From Opitutales bacterium (GTDB lineage: Bacteria; Verrucomicrobiota; Verrucomicrobiia; Opitutales; JAJFLR01): a stretch of DNA of 37,208 nt. The DNA is taken from assembly GCA_021772565.1 (NCBI GenBank), contig JAJFLR010000032.1:1-37208 (forward strand). Direction: 5' to 3'. Of the stretch, positions 24,338 through 32,328 are shown piece after piece. The position numbers were made by a program, and so were the translations under genes. The notes beneath the pieces are model-generated. The model was not told the DNA's origin. It did no database searches and worked only from the letters and a program-made list of their open reading frames with translations. Within the stretch, counting starts at the first letter, position 1, and each line of letters begins with the position of its first letter.

Positions 24338-25690
24338 TTAAAAATCTAGCTGAAAACGCATTTGCCAAATGTTAGGATCGTCATCGCCAATCACCCCTCC
24401 ATCTTCATCAGCATTAATATCATTATCAACACGCACATAATTTCCCATTATTTTAATATTAGGTTTTATATACCAGTTTAAGCCAAATGTGTATTGATCA
24501 GTTTCACCACCGGTTACAGATCCATTAGTCAGATCCACCATACTATAGCGCAATGCCAATTCAATAGCACCGAATTCGTTTAGCGGTTTAACTCGATCAA
24601 ATTTTCCACTTTTGGATTTATATGCTCTGGATTCACCGGTAATAAACCAACTACCGTACATGTAGTATCCAAAAAAATCTAAATCATCCGCACCCCCAAT
24701 TTTTCTTTCTAAATGCGTATTGATATACTCCGTTTGAAATGAAAACGGTCCTAAAACCGCAGCAAATTCTAAACCATAACTATACTGTTTTTCTACATCT
24801 TTAATTTTTCCGGTATCTAAATATCTGGTATCAGTCACGTGCGATTCCGGTCTCGATCGAAACCTGACTTCACTGTTATCTTCCTGATCAAAATAATTCA
24901 AACTGGCTCCAAAATGTAATACCTTAGTATCTTCACTCACAGGTGTAAAAGTAGTTCTTCCACTCAATCCCCAACTTTCATCACCCTCTTTAGACACATC
25001 ATTATCAAATGATTCTCCAAAGAAACCTGCAGCAAAAGTCCAATTTTCTTGATAGCTTTCATATAATATACCCACACGCCGACCTATAGCAAATACGTTT
25101 GGCAAAGCATTTTCCATAAAAGTTGTGTGCTTACTACTAGTCAATTCCTCCAAACTAAATGGAGCTTTATTCTGCCCTATTTTAATTCGTTTATTAGTAA
25201 ATCCATCATAAGATAAAAAAACCTCTTTAGCATCAGCACTACCTCCACCAAATTCAACATCAAGTTGATATGACCAGACTTCGTACATCTTACCATTAAA
25301 CTCAATACGTGCACGACGAAATTCTGTGCCATCACCAATAGGCTGTTTGTCGTCACTATAATAAGCAGTGTCTATCATCATTCGACCGCCAACAGAAAAA
25401 TTTGCAGAACCATCATAAGTAGAAATTTTCAAACCATTATCTATTTTGATTAACAGCTCTTTTTCATCATTTTTTTTCGTGTTAATTTGAGCAGGTATGC
25501 CTAAATTATTTTTATCATTATTATCAACCGCATCAACAATTTTCTCAAACTGTTCACTTGATATAGTTTCATTCTCTTTAAGAACTTCCAGAAGTGGCTT
25601 TAAGTCACTGTTCGCCTGTACTAATGATGGAATTAATATTAAAAAGATAAGTTTATTTATTTTTTTTAAGCATTGAATTATCATAGTCAT
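24338..25690 (-). CDS. OprO/OprP-type porin
   Basis: A 450-residue outer membrane protein with a signal peptide (to about residue 26, SLVQA). A helical or linker stretch (LKPLLEVLKENETISSEQFEK) is followed by a beta-barrel from about residue 85: FSVGGRMMIDTAYYSDD, EFRRARIEFNGKMYEVWSYQ, KIGQNKAPFSLEELTSSKHT. These blocks are the phosphate-selective porin (Porin_O_P) signature. It ends with a C-terminal Phe (MRFQLDF), as usual for outer membrane barrels. First gene of the operon: 12 bp before the binding protein gene. It should admit anions such as phosphate, pyrophosphate or phosphonates; the exact substrate is unknown. Confidence 0.9.
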   Translation of the reverse strand: MTMIIQCLKKINKLIFLILIPSLVQANSDLKPLLEVLKENETISSEQFEKIVDAVDNNDKNNLGIPAQINTKKNDEKELLIKIDNGLKISTYDGSANFSVGGRMMIDTAYYSDDKQPIGDGTEFRRARIEFNGKMYEVWSYQLDVEFGGGSADAKEVFLSYDGFTNKRIKIGQNKAPFSLEELTSSKHTTFMENALPNVFAIGRRVGILYESYQENWTFAAGFFGESFDNDVSKEGDESWGLSGRTTFTPVSEDTKVLHFGASLNYFDQEDNSEVRFRSRPESHVTDTRYLDTGKIKDVEKQYSYGLEFAAVLGPFSFQTEYINTHLERKIGGADDLDFFGYYMYGSWFITGESRAYKSKSGKFDRVKPLNEFGAIELALRYSMVDLTNGSVTGGETDQYTFGLNWYIKPNIKIMGNYVRVDNDINADEDGGVIGDDDPNIWQMRFQLDF

Positions 25691-25784
25691 TACATGGTTA
25701 TTAACTAGATTAGTGTATATAATTTAAAGATTTTTAAATGTTTGTCAAACAGGAACAAATAGAAATTAGCTTTTAATTTTATAA

Positions 25785-26495
25785 TTATTTCTTACAACAT
25801 TCAACCTTTAATCCGATCCAATTTAATGAAGTTGCATTTTGATCAATACTGACTGACTCATAATTTTTAATTATCTGTCGCAAACGAACTGGATTGATTG
25901 TATTCTTTTTTACAGCACCCATTCCATGCAACGATCTAAATAAATCTAAAATAGAATGATAATTGGTTTGAACTTGTTTAACCTTATGTCGAATTACCTT
26001 AAAACCAGCCTGTCTAAACATTATCAACCACTCATTTTCGTCATAATATTTTATGGCAGAAATATCAGCACCAATTGATTTTAATAGATCTAATGTTCCA
26101 TCAATAAAAAATACAGTTAGCAGATTACCATTGGCAGATAGACACTCATACCAATTTTTTAATACACAGATTGGATCATCTGCCCACTGAAGCAAACATG
26201 ATGAATAAATATGATCAACGTTTGAACATATGGGTGACCATCCATCCATAACTTTCCACTCTAATGTTGGGTATTTGGCTTTTCCATATTTAACCATTTC
26301 GTTAGAAATATCTGTAACCTTTAATTCAGGATGAACATGACGCAAATAGTCTGTAAATATACCTGTTCCGGCACCTAATTCAATTGCGTTACTATTCAAA
26401 GTATATTTTGGAAGCCACTCCGCTGTCCAGGAGGCTAACTCTTTTTGCACCACAGCATATTTTTCATATGTTTCTACTTTTCGATCAAAATTCAT
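25785..26495 (-). CDS. bioC: malonyl-ACP O-methyltransferase
   Basis: BioC methylates malonyl-ACP with SAM so that the fatty acid system can build the pimeloyl chain of biotin. The protein has 236 residues from ATG at 26495. The start MNFDRKVETYEKYAVVQKEL is the usual BioC beginning (F(D/N)RAAxxYxxxAxxQ). The SAM site is AIELGAGTGIFTDYLR, with VTDISNEMV and YSSCLLQWADDP downstream. A longer frame to 26546 overlaps the previous gene and is not needed. One base separates the start from the stop of the esterase gene, so translation is coupled. Last gene of the biotin operon. Confidence 0.92.
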   Translation of the reverse strand: MNFDRKVETYEKYAVVQKELASWTAEWLPKYTLNSNAIELGAGTGIFTDYLRHVHPELKVTDISNEMVKYGKAKYPTLEWKVMDGWSPICSNVDHIYSSCLLQWADDPICVLKNWYECLSANGNLLTVFFIDGTLDLLKSIGADISAIKYYDENEWLIMFRQAGFKVIRHKVKQVQTNYHSILDLFRSLHGMGAVKKNTINPVRLRQIIKNYESVSIDQNATSLNWIGLKVECCKK

Positions 26496-26496
26496 G

Positions 26497-27093
26497 TTAC
26501 AATTCAATATGTGATAAAAGCGTTTTATAATTATGACTAGCACCAATTATATTTTTAATATTATTTATTTTTCTCAGAAAAAATTTGCTATCGATTAACG
26601 CATCATTCTCACCAATTATAAACTTACAATTTTCAGCCTCCATCAGATCGACCCCTTTAGCCAAAATTACATTTAGCCCCCATATCAGATCTTCAATTTT
26701 GTAGGGAATAGAGTTATTCTGATTGTCATCCAAACCAGCCCGACTATAAAAATCGTTAATTGCTGCTAATGGTTCTCTTTTAATCCACTTCAATAAATAT
26801 TTAATTTGAGTAATGGAAATTTTTCCCCCTAATTGAGCTTCAATTTTTAAATCAAAAAATGGAGCCAATAAATATATTGGTTTATCGATGAATTGATAAA
26901 TTTTTTCCTTAATTATTAGATGAGATCCGAGAGAATAACCGATTAATACATCAAACTCATTTTTAGATACAATACTTGCCCAGTCTCTCGCCGGAACTAC
27001 ATAACGATGATCCATAAATGGCCAATTTTTCTCTACAGAATTCATAAATTCATTGGCATAAATTGCCCAACCGCCTAACCATAAAACTTTCAT
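26497..27093 (-). CDS. probable pimeloyl-ACP methyl ester esterase (BioG/BioH-like)
   Basis: A small alpha/beta hydrolase of 198 residues. The nucleophile elbow is GYSLGSH with S54; likely triad partners are D164 (GENDALID) and H187 (GASHNYKTLLSH). N-terminal MKVLWLGGWAI resembles the start of both BioH and BioG. It lies between bioF and bioC with 2-bp and 1-bp spacings. The one step not otherwise covered in this cluster is removal of the methyl ester from pimeloyl-ACP, done by BioH, BioG, BioK, BioJ or BioV in other bacteria. Sequence resemblance to any of these is weak beyond the motifs, so the role is inferred from context. It could be a new member of the series. Confidence 0.7.
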   Translation of the reverse strand: MKVLWLGGWAIYANEFMNSVEKNWPFMDHRYVVPARDWASIVSKNEFDVLIGYSLGSHLIIKEKIYQFIDKPIYLLAPFFDLKIEAQLGGKISITQIKYLLKWIKREPLAAINDFYSRAGLDDNQNNSIPYKIEDLIWGLNVILAKGVDLMEAENCKFIIGENDALIDSKFFLRKINNIKNIIGASHNYKTLLSHIEL

Positions 27094-27095
27094 AA

Positions 27096-28253
27096 CTATT
27101 TGTCAGCTACTCCAATTACATGTAGAATATAATTAAAATCCTTATCATTCAATTCACTGTTCAGTGAGATTCTGATTCTACTACTGTTATTGGGAACAGT
27201 TGGCGGTCGCACAAAACCGACACGTATTCCTTTTAATTCCAATTTCTCTTTTAGTTTTGCAGCTGCCTGAATATTTTGTAAAATTATCGGTACAATCGAT
27301 GAATCACTAGCAATTATATTCCATCCATTTATTGATAAATTATTTCTAAAGACTTTTGAGCACTGTTGCCATTTCAGACGAAGCTCTTCCTTAGTATTTT
27401 TAATTATTGAAATTGCTGCTGCTGCTGCTGCAACTGATACAGGTGCTAAATATGTTGAATAAATAAACTCCGATGAAAAATTAATTAAATATTCTCTTAT
27501 ACTTTTCTGATGAAACAACGTATAAGCTCCCATCGACCCCAATGCTTTGCCCATAGTACCGACAAGCAGGTCAACCTGACTAACGACATCAGTTTGCTCA
27601 ACTAAACCGCTACCAGTTTTTCCATACCAACCCAACGCATGTGCCTCATCAACAATCCAAAAGAATTTGTATTTTTCTTTTAGAGCAGCAATAGATTCTA
27701 GGTCTGGATAGTCTCCGTCCATGCTAAAAACTGATTCGGTAACAACAAATATATTTTTGCCGTTATTTTTTTTCAAAAGATTTTCTAAATGATCGATATC
27801 ACAGTGACGATATCGACTGAAATGTGCTTTACTGCCCAATATTCCTTTGATCATACTATTATGGATCAAACGGTCTACTAACACGATATCATCTTTTTGT
27901 GGCAACCCTTGCAATATAGCCTGATTAGCCGTAAAACCAGAATTCCATATTAACCCATAATCAAAACCGTGCCACTGACATATCGACCGCTCTACTTGTT
28001 GATGAAGTTCAGTATAACCTGATATCAGCGGAGAGGATGAAGAGGATGCTCCCCATTTTTGCATTGCTTCAATTGAAGCTTTAATCACCTGTGGATTACG
28101 TGCCAATCGCAGATAATCATTATTTGATAGATCAATAACCTGATCGTCATTTTCTCTGGAAATTAATTTTCTCTGCAGATCATTTACGTGTCTTTCCTCC
28201 AACGCATCATCATAACGCTGACACCATTCTGGGTATTTGTTTTTATCTGCCAT
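27096..28253 (-). CDS. bioF: 8-amino-7-oxononanoate synthase
   Basis: BioF condenses pimeloyl-ACP with alanine, using PLP, in the cytoplasm. Blocks seen: YLRLARNPQVIKA near the start, WGASSSSSPLISGYTELHQQ, IVLVDRLIHNSMIKGI, VTESVFSMDGDYPDL, IVDEAHALGWYGKTGSGLVE. The PLP lysine is in VDLLVGTMGKALGSMGAYT. I take ATG at 28253 (MADKNKYPEWCQRY), one base after the bioD stop (TAGTATG). A longer frame to 28301 overlaps bioD. About 385 residues, normal for the family. Confidence 0.95.
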   Translation of the reverse strand: MADKNKYPEWCQRYDDALEERHVNDLQRKLISRENDDQVIDLSNNDYLRLARNPQVIKASIEAMQKWGASSSSSPLISGYTELHQQVERSICQWHGFDYGLIWNSGFTANQAILQGLPQKDDIVLVDRLIHNSMIKGILGSKAHFSRYRHCDIDHLENLLKKNNGKNIFVVTESVFSMDGDYPDLESIAALKEKYKFFWIVDEAHALGWYGKTGSGLVEQTDVVSQVDLLVGTMGKALGSMGAYTLFHQKSIREYLINFSSEFIYSTYLAPVSVAAAAAAISIIKNTKEELRLKWQQCSKVFRNNLSINGWNIIASDSSIVPIILQNIQAAAKLKEKLELKGIRVGFVRPPTVPNNSSRIRISLNSELNDKDFNYILHVIGVADK

Positions 28254-28254
28254 A

Positions 28255-28893
28255 CTATTTTTTCCACGGAAATTTTTCATACTCCAAATCCCATTGATCA
28301 TAACGTTGAACTGCAGCGACTGGAATTTCTAATTGATGAATGGCTTCTAAATTTGACTGATGTACTGCATCCTGTTGTCTGCTACATTCATTTAACCAAA
28401 AACAGGATTTAAATGAATAACGTTTCAAATAATTTTCTATCAGTCGAGATTGATTAACTGCACCTAACCTGTCTTCCAAAACTATTAAAGCATAGTCGAC
28501 ATTTAAAGCTTCAGCAAAATCCGCCCAATCGAAATTATTTGAATCGACTGGTACCGCTATCCCTCCAGCGCCCTCGATCAATCGCCATTCTGCATCCGGA
28601 AGTTCTTTTACTTTATCCACCAGACTATTCATTGTCCATTGACAATTCTGTATTGCCGCCAGCGGAGCCAACGGTTCTGGCAATGATAATATTGTCTCTG
28701 CTCTAACGTTTTGTTTTCCGGCAATTTTTTTGGCAACCGCTAAATCACCTTCACACAAATCAGGCTTACCACATTCTATCGGTTTAACTAATTGAATCGA
28801 TTTATCATCGCATTTCAATAATCTTAACAATGTCGCCAACACATGTGTTTTACCGACACCGGTATCGTTAGCTGAAATAAAAATTGTCTTCAT
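28255..28893 (-). CDS. bioD: dethiobiotin synthetase
   Basis: BioD uses ATP and CO2 to close the ureido ring of dethiobiotin. The protein has 212 residues and starts MKTIFISANDTGVGKT, the BioD P-loop. VKPIECGKPD and IEGAGGIAVPVDSNNFDWAD are the substrate-binding and Walker-B-like blocks, and VLEDRLGAVNQSRL also fits. It follows bioB by 18 bp and is translationally coupled to bioF. Confidence 0.95.
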   Translation of the reverse strand: MKTIFISANDTGVGKTHVLATLLRLLKCDDKSIQLVKPIECGKPDLCEGDLAVAKKIAGKQNVRAETILSLPEPLAPLAAIQNCQWTMNSLVDKVKELPDAEWRLIEGAGGIAVPVDSNNFDWADFAEALNVDYALIVLEDRLGAVNQSRLIENYLKRYSFKSCFWLNECSRQQDAVHQSNLEAIHQLEIPVAAVQRYDQWDLEYEKFPWKK

Positions 28894-28911
28894 TTAGAAG
28901 AATAAAAAAAT

Positions 28912-29889
28912 TTAAACTGCACAAGATTGAGCATGAATTGCCCTTGCTTCATTTGGGTCAAGCGCGTGTAGTTTCAATTTCTCCAGCAACTCATAATCTT
29001 TGCTCTGCTTTGGATTTTCGGTAGTTAGCAACTTATCACCGAGAAAAATACTGTTGGCACCGGCTAAATAACAAAGCGATTGCATTTCATCATTCATCTC
29101 AGTTCGACCGGCAGACAACCTTACCATCGACTTTGGCATTATAATTCGAGCAACTGCAATTATTCTGACAAATTCAAAAGAATCAATAAACTCGCGACCC
29201 TCCATCGGTGTACCGTCAACAGCTATGAGTGCATTAATCGGAACTGAATCAGGCTGCGGATCCAGGCTGGCTAATTCATGCAGCAGCTTTAAACGATCAT
29301 CTATCGATTCACCCATTCCCAAAATACCTCCACTGCAAACTTCCATACCCGCCTTTCTAACGTTACTTAAAGTTTCTAAACGATCATCATAAGTTCGCGT
29401 TGTAATTATTTTGCTGTAAAATTCACGTGATGAATCTAAATTGTGATTGTATACGGTGCACCCCGCATCTTTTAATTTCACAGCCTGTTCCTCGGTCAAC
29501 ATTCCCATGGTGCAGCAAACCTCCATGCCAAGATTATCAACTGCCTGCACTGACTCTAAAACAGAATCAAATTGACGAGTTGACGATAAACTTCGCCAGG
29601 CCGCTCCCATGCAAAAACGTGATGCCCCATTAGCCTTAGCCTCTCTAGCAGATTTAACAATCGAGCATTTATCCATTAATTGCTCTGCCTCAACAAATGT
29701 ATTATATCGAGCTGATTGCGGACAGTAAGCACAATCTTCTGAACAAGCACCCGTCTTCACTGATTGTAATGTGCAAAGTTGCACCCCTGCAGGATCCTGA
29801 TTTTTCTGATGCACCTCCTGCGCACGATAAATTAATGTCGTAAACGGTAGATCATATAATTCTTTTATTTCTTCTAATGTAATTTTCAT
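28912..29889 (-). CDS. bioB: biotin synthase
   Basis: A radical SAM enzyme that inserts sulfur into dethiobiotin. The SAM cluster motif CxxxCxxC is in TGACSEDCAYCPQSARYNT, and NHNLDSSREFYSKI, SGGILGMGES, LSAGRTEMND and ANSIFLGDKLLTT are BioB signatures. About 325 residues. I take ATG at 29889 (MKITLEEIKELYD). An upstream ATG at 29934 would start translation inside the inverted repeat and looks accidental. The gene is downstream of bioA across the 29919-30062 inverted repeat. Confidence 0.96.
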   Translation of the reverse strand: MKITLEEIKELYDLPFTTLIYRAQEVHQKNQDPAGVQLCTLQSVKTGACSEDCAYCPQSARYNTFVEAEQLMDKCSIVKSAREAKANGASRFCMGAAWRSLSSTRQFDSVLESVQAVDNLGMEVCCTMGMLTEEQAVKLKDAGCTVYNHNLDSSREFYSKIITTRTYDDRLETLSNVRKAGMEVCSGGILGMGESIDDRLKLLHELASLDPQPDSVPINALIAVDGTPMEGREFIDSFEFVRIIAVARIIMPKSMVRLSAGRTEMNDEMQSLCYLAGANSIFLGDKLLTTENPKQSKDYELLEKLKLHALDPNEARAIHAQSCAV

Positions 29890-29918
29890 AATTTTTATTT
29901 TTGTTGTTATATTTTTTT

Positions 29919-30062
29919 GCCACAGATGAAACACAGATTAAACACAGATTTTTTTTTAATATTTTTTTATTATTTCTATTACCAAATTTCTGATTCTCTA
30001 AATCTAATATTTACTTTAATTCCATTTTATTATCTGTGTTCAATCTGTGTTTCATCTGTGGC
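29919..30062. repeat. large inverted repeat between bioA and bioB
   Basis: GCCACAGATGAAACACAGAT... (29919-29948) is mirrored at 29 of 30 positions by ...CAATCTGTGTTTCATCTGTGGC (30033-30062), with an 84-base AT-rich centre. In RNA it would form a long stem-loop in the bioA-bioB leader, about 30 bases from each gene. I recognise the (CC)ACAGATT-(N)ACACAGATT wording as an intergenic element in many phyla. It may be a mobile miniature element, or may process or attenuate the operon mRNA. Confidence 0.85.
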
Positions 30063-30092
30063 AAATATTTTTCATCAATCAGTGGCCAATAT

Positions 30093-31463
30093 TTATTTCA
30101 AAACTCCATCTATCGCTTTCACACAATTTGAAAAAAGATATTTCATTTCTTCTTCGTTAATAATTAAAGGTGGTACTATCAATAAGGTATCACATAACGG
30201 TCGCATAAGCAGACCCTGTTTTCGGGCTTCAATACAGACTTTTAATCCTATACGATCGCTGACAGGAAAATTTTCGTTTTTATTCTTGTCTGGACATAAA
30301 TCTATGGCAGCCGCCAAACCTCGTTGTCTGATCTCTCTTACATTTGGATGCTTTCCTGAAAATTTTTCAAGTAAAGATCCAAATTGATAAATAGTCTCAG
30401 ATAGATGTCCATGATCAATTAAATGCTCCAATTTCTCGATATTTTTTAAGGCGACAGCACAAGCTAACGGATTTCCGGTAAATGTATGACCGTGAAAAAA
30501 AGCGCGAAAACTTTCAAACGTTCCTAAGAATTTCTGATAAATTTTTTCTGACGTCAAAGTCGCCGCCATCGGAATATATCCAGCCGTTAATCCCTTAGCT
30601 AAGCAGAGAAAATCGGGTTCAACATTTTCTTCATTGCAGACAAAAAAATTACCGGTGCGCCCAAATCCGACAAACACTTCGTCTAAAATCAGATGCACGT
30701 TATGCACATTGCATAAGTCAGCTACTTTTTTCAAGAAACCTTTTGGTTGTAATTTCATGCCGGCTGCACCTTGTATCCATGGTTCCATTATTAGGCAGGC
30801 AATATTAGCAGATTCTTTTTTTAACAAAGTTTCTAACGCCTTCAAACTCTCAGAAGAATTTTCATTAATTACTTTTCCATTAACCTCTATGCAATTAGGA
30901 GCTTGAAATGAAAATGAGGGGAAACACCAATTATTAAATCTGCCGTGAAAGGTTTCATTTTTGCTCACAGACATTGCCCCAAATGTATCTCCATGGTAGC
31001 CACCCTCCATACTGACAGCATATTTTTTTTCAGGCTGCCCAACTAATTGCCAATATTGAAATGATAATTTCAATGCAATCTCGACCGCGTTAGAACCATT
31101 GTCAGAGAAAAATACTCGATTCAAATTACTCGGAGCCAAAGGAATTAATCGATGAGCCAATTCTGAACCGGCAGTATGGCTCAATCCCAAATATGTAGAA
31201 TGAGCAACTTTATCCAACTGATTTTTTATAGCCTCATTAATATCTTTGTCATTGTGCCCATGAACATTTGTCCAAATCGAGGCATTGGTATCCAAATACC
31301 GATTTCCATCAATATCCCACAACCAGCAACCCTCCCCTCTATCTACTTGAATTTGAGGACATTGCAGATATTCTTCCATTTGTGTAAATGGATGCCATGA
31401 ATGATCATGATCCCACTTATTGAAGTCAGTATCTGTCACTAATGTCTCTTCGAAAATTACCAT
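30093..31463 (-). CDS. bioA: adenosylmethionine-8-amino-7-oxononanoate aminotransferase
   Basis: BioA is a class III PLP aminotransferase that uses SAM as amino donor to make 7,8-diaminononanoate. The 456-residue protein begins with DHDHSWHPFTQMEEY, the classic BioA start. Further blocks: SIWTNVHGHNDKDIN, VFFSDNGSNAVEIALKLSFQ, MEGGYHGDTFGAMSV, LILDEVFVGFGRTGNFF, FLCLAKGLTAGYIPMAATLT (PLP Lys), FHGHTFTGNPLACAVAL. First gene of the biotin cluster. The operator-like palindrome at 31510-31541 lies 47 bp before its start. It is divergent from the gene at 31626. Confidence 0.96.
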   Translation of the reverse strand: MVIFEETLVTDTDFNKWDHDHSWHPFTQMEEYLQCPQIQVDRGEGCWLWDIDGNRYLDTNASIWTNVHGHNDKDINEAIKNQLDKVAHSTYLGLSHTAGSELAHRLIPLAPSNLNRVFFSDNGSNAVEIALKLSFQYWQLVGQPEKKYAVSMEGGYHGDTFGAMSVSKNETFHGRFNNWCFPSFSFQAPNCIEVNGKVINENSSESLKALETLLKKESANIACLIMEPWIQGAAGMKLQPKGFLKKVADLCNVHNVHLILDEVFVGFGRTGNFFVCNEENVEPDFLCLAKGLTAGYIPMAATLTSEKIYQKFLGTFESFRAFFHGHTFTGNPLACAVALKNIEKLEHLIDHGHLSETIYQFGSLLEKFSGKHPNVREIRQRGLAAAIDLCPDKNKNENFPVSDRIGLKVCIEARKQGLLMRPLCDTLLIVPPLIINEEEMKYLFSNCVKAIDGVLK

Positions 31464-31509
31464 AAGCTACAGACTAGCGAAATTTATCATTAGCTGTTTT
31501 TCAAGCTAA

Positions 31510-31541
31510 TTGTTAACCAAATATCATCAATCACTTAACAA
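31510..31541 (-). promoter_or_regulatory. BirA-type biotin operator
   Basis: TTGTTAACC (31510-31518), 14 bases, then ACTTAACAA (31533-31541). This matches the TTGT(T/A)AACC-N14/15-GGTT(A/T)ACAA pattern described for BirA sites, the second arm having two mismatches. Location upstream of bioA is as expected for biotin repression. birA itself is not in the window. Confidence 0.65.
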
Positions 31542-31625
31542 ATAGAAAATATGCGCAATAAATATACCACTTAAACAATCATAACTTAGCATGAATCAAC
31601 CTTAACCAAATATCTCTTACAAGTT

Positions 31626-32195
31626 ATGAAAATCAGATTAATAAAAAAAATTTTAGTGAGTATCATAATATTATTCGCGGCCACTACCTCAGTTGTTTTC
31701 GCTAATACTGGCAATCCAGTCTTTGAGTCTCATTTGATAAAAAAAGCAAAGATCTCTGCGATGACTCAAAAAAGAATGGAAAAGATTATCCGAAAACATG
31801 TGGGTGATACCGAAGGATCGAAGGGACATATTACTTTTATCTATAAAAATATACCGTTAATGTGTGTGTCTGACGTCGCCCATAATCGCATGCGAATTAT
31901 TGCTCCGATAGATAAATCTTCGAATGTCTCCTTCCCACAAATTCAGTTAATGATGGAATCAAATTTTCATGCGGCACTCGACGCACGTTATGCTACAAGC
32001 AATGGCATTCTCTATGCAGCATTTATTCATCCGTTATCTTCACTTACTGAAGAACAAATTATTTCAGCACTCGATCAAGTCGCTACATTAGCCTTAACAT
32101 TTGGTACTACTTATACAAGTGGCGGTTTAATTTTTAACGGCGGTCAAAATCAAGCCGAGCCATACCCGGCAAAATCAAAGGAAATTGATTTGTAA
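31626..32195 (+). CDS. exported small protein, YbjN/type III chaperone-like fold
   Basis: A 189-residue protein with a signal peptide (MKIRLIKKILVSIIILFAAT...VVFA, cleavage near residue 26). The mature part reads ITFIYKNIPLMCVSDVAHNR, MRIIAPIDK, LMMESNFHAALDARYATSNG, ILYAAFIHPLSSLTEEQIIS and ALDQVATLALTFGTTYTSGG. This order (two strands, an N-box helix, a strand, then LSxEQ and a final helix) resembles the YbjN/T3SC-like fold, by pattern only. It could bind a partner in the periplasm. Single gene, divergent from bioA, ended by the terminator at 32289-32313. Confidence 0.7.
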   Translation: MKIRLIKKILVSIIILFAATTSVVFANTGNPVFESHLIKKAKISAMTQKRMEKIIRKHVGDTEGSKGHITFIYKNIPLMCVSDVAHNRMRIIAPIDKSSNVSFPQIQLMMESNFHAALDARYATSNGILYAAFIHPLSSLTEEQIISALDQVATLALTFGTTYTSGGLIFNGGQNQAEPYPAKSKEIDL

Positions 32196-32288
32196 GAGCT
32201 ATTCGTTACTTATATGAAAATAATCTAGTATAATTTTAAGGGGGAATTGTGATTGCTGATAATTAAGGCATAATAACAAACTGCCTGT

Positions 32289-32313
32289 AAAAAATTGGCG
32301 ACGCCAATTTTTT
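32289..32313. terminator. bidirectional terminator
   Basis: AAAAAATTGGC (32289-32299), loop GAC, GCCAATTTTTT (32303-32313): a perfect 11-bp stem with a T-run in both directions. It separates two convergent genes (ending 32195 and 32329), as expected. Confidence 0.9.
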
Positions 32314-32328
32314 GAAATTTCGATTTAT

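Noticed and set aside
28911-29934. bioB start at 29934
   Set aside because: That ATG lies in the dispersed inverted repeat; homologues start at about 29889.
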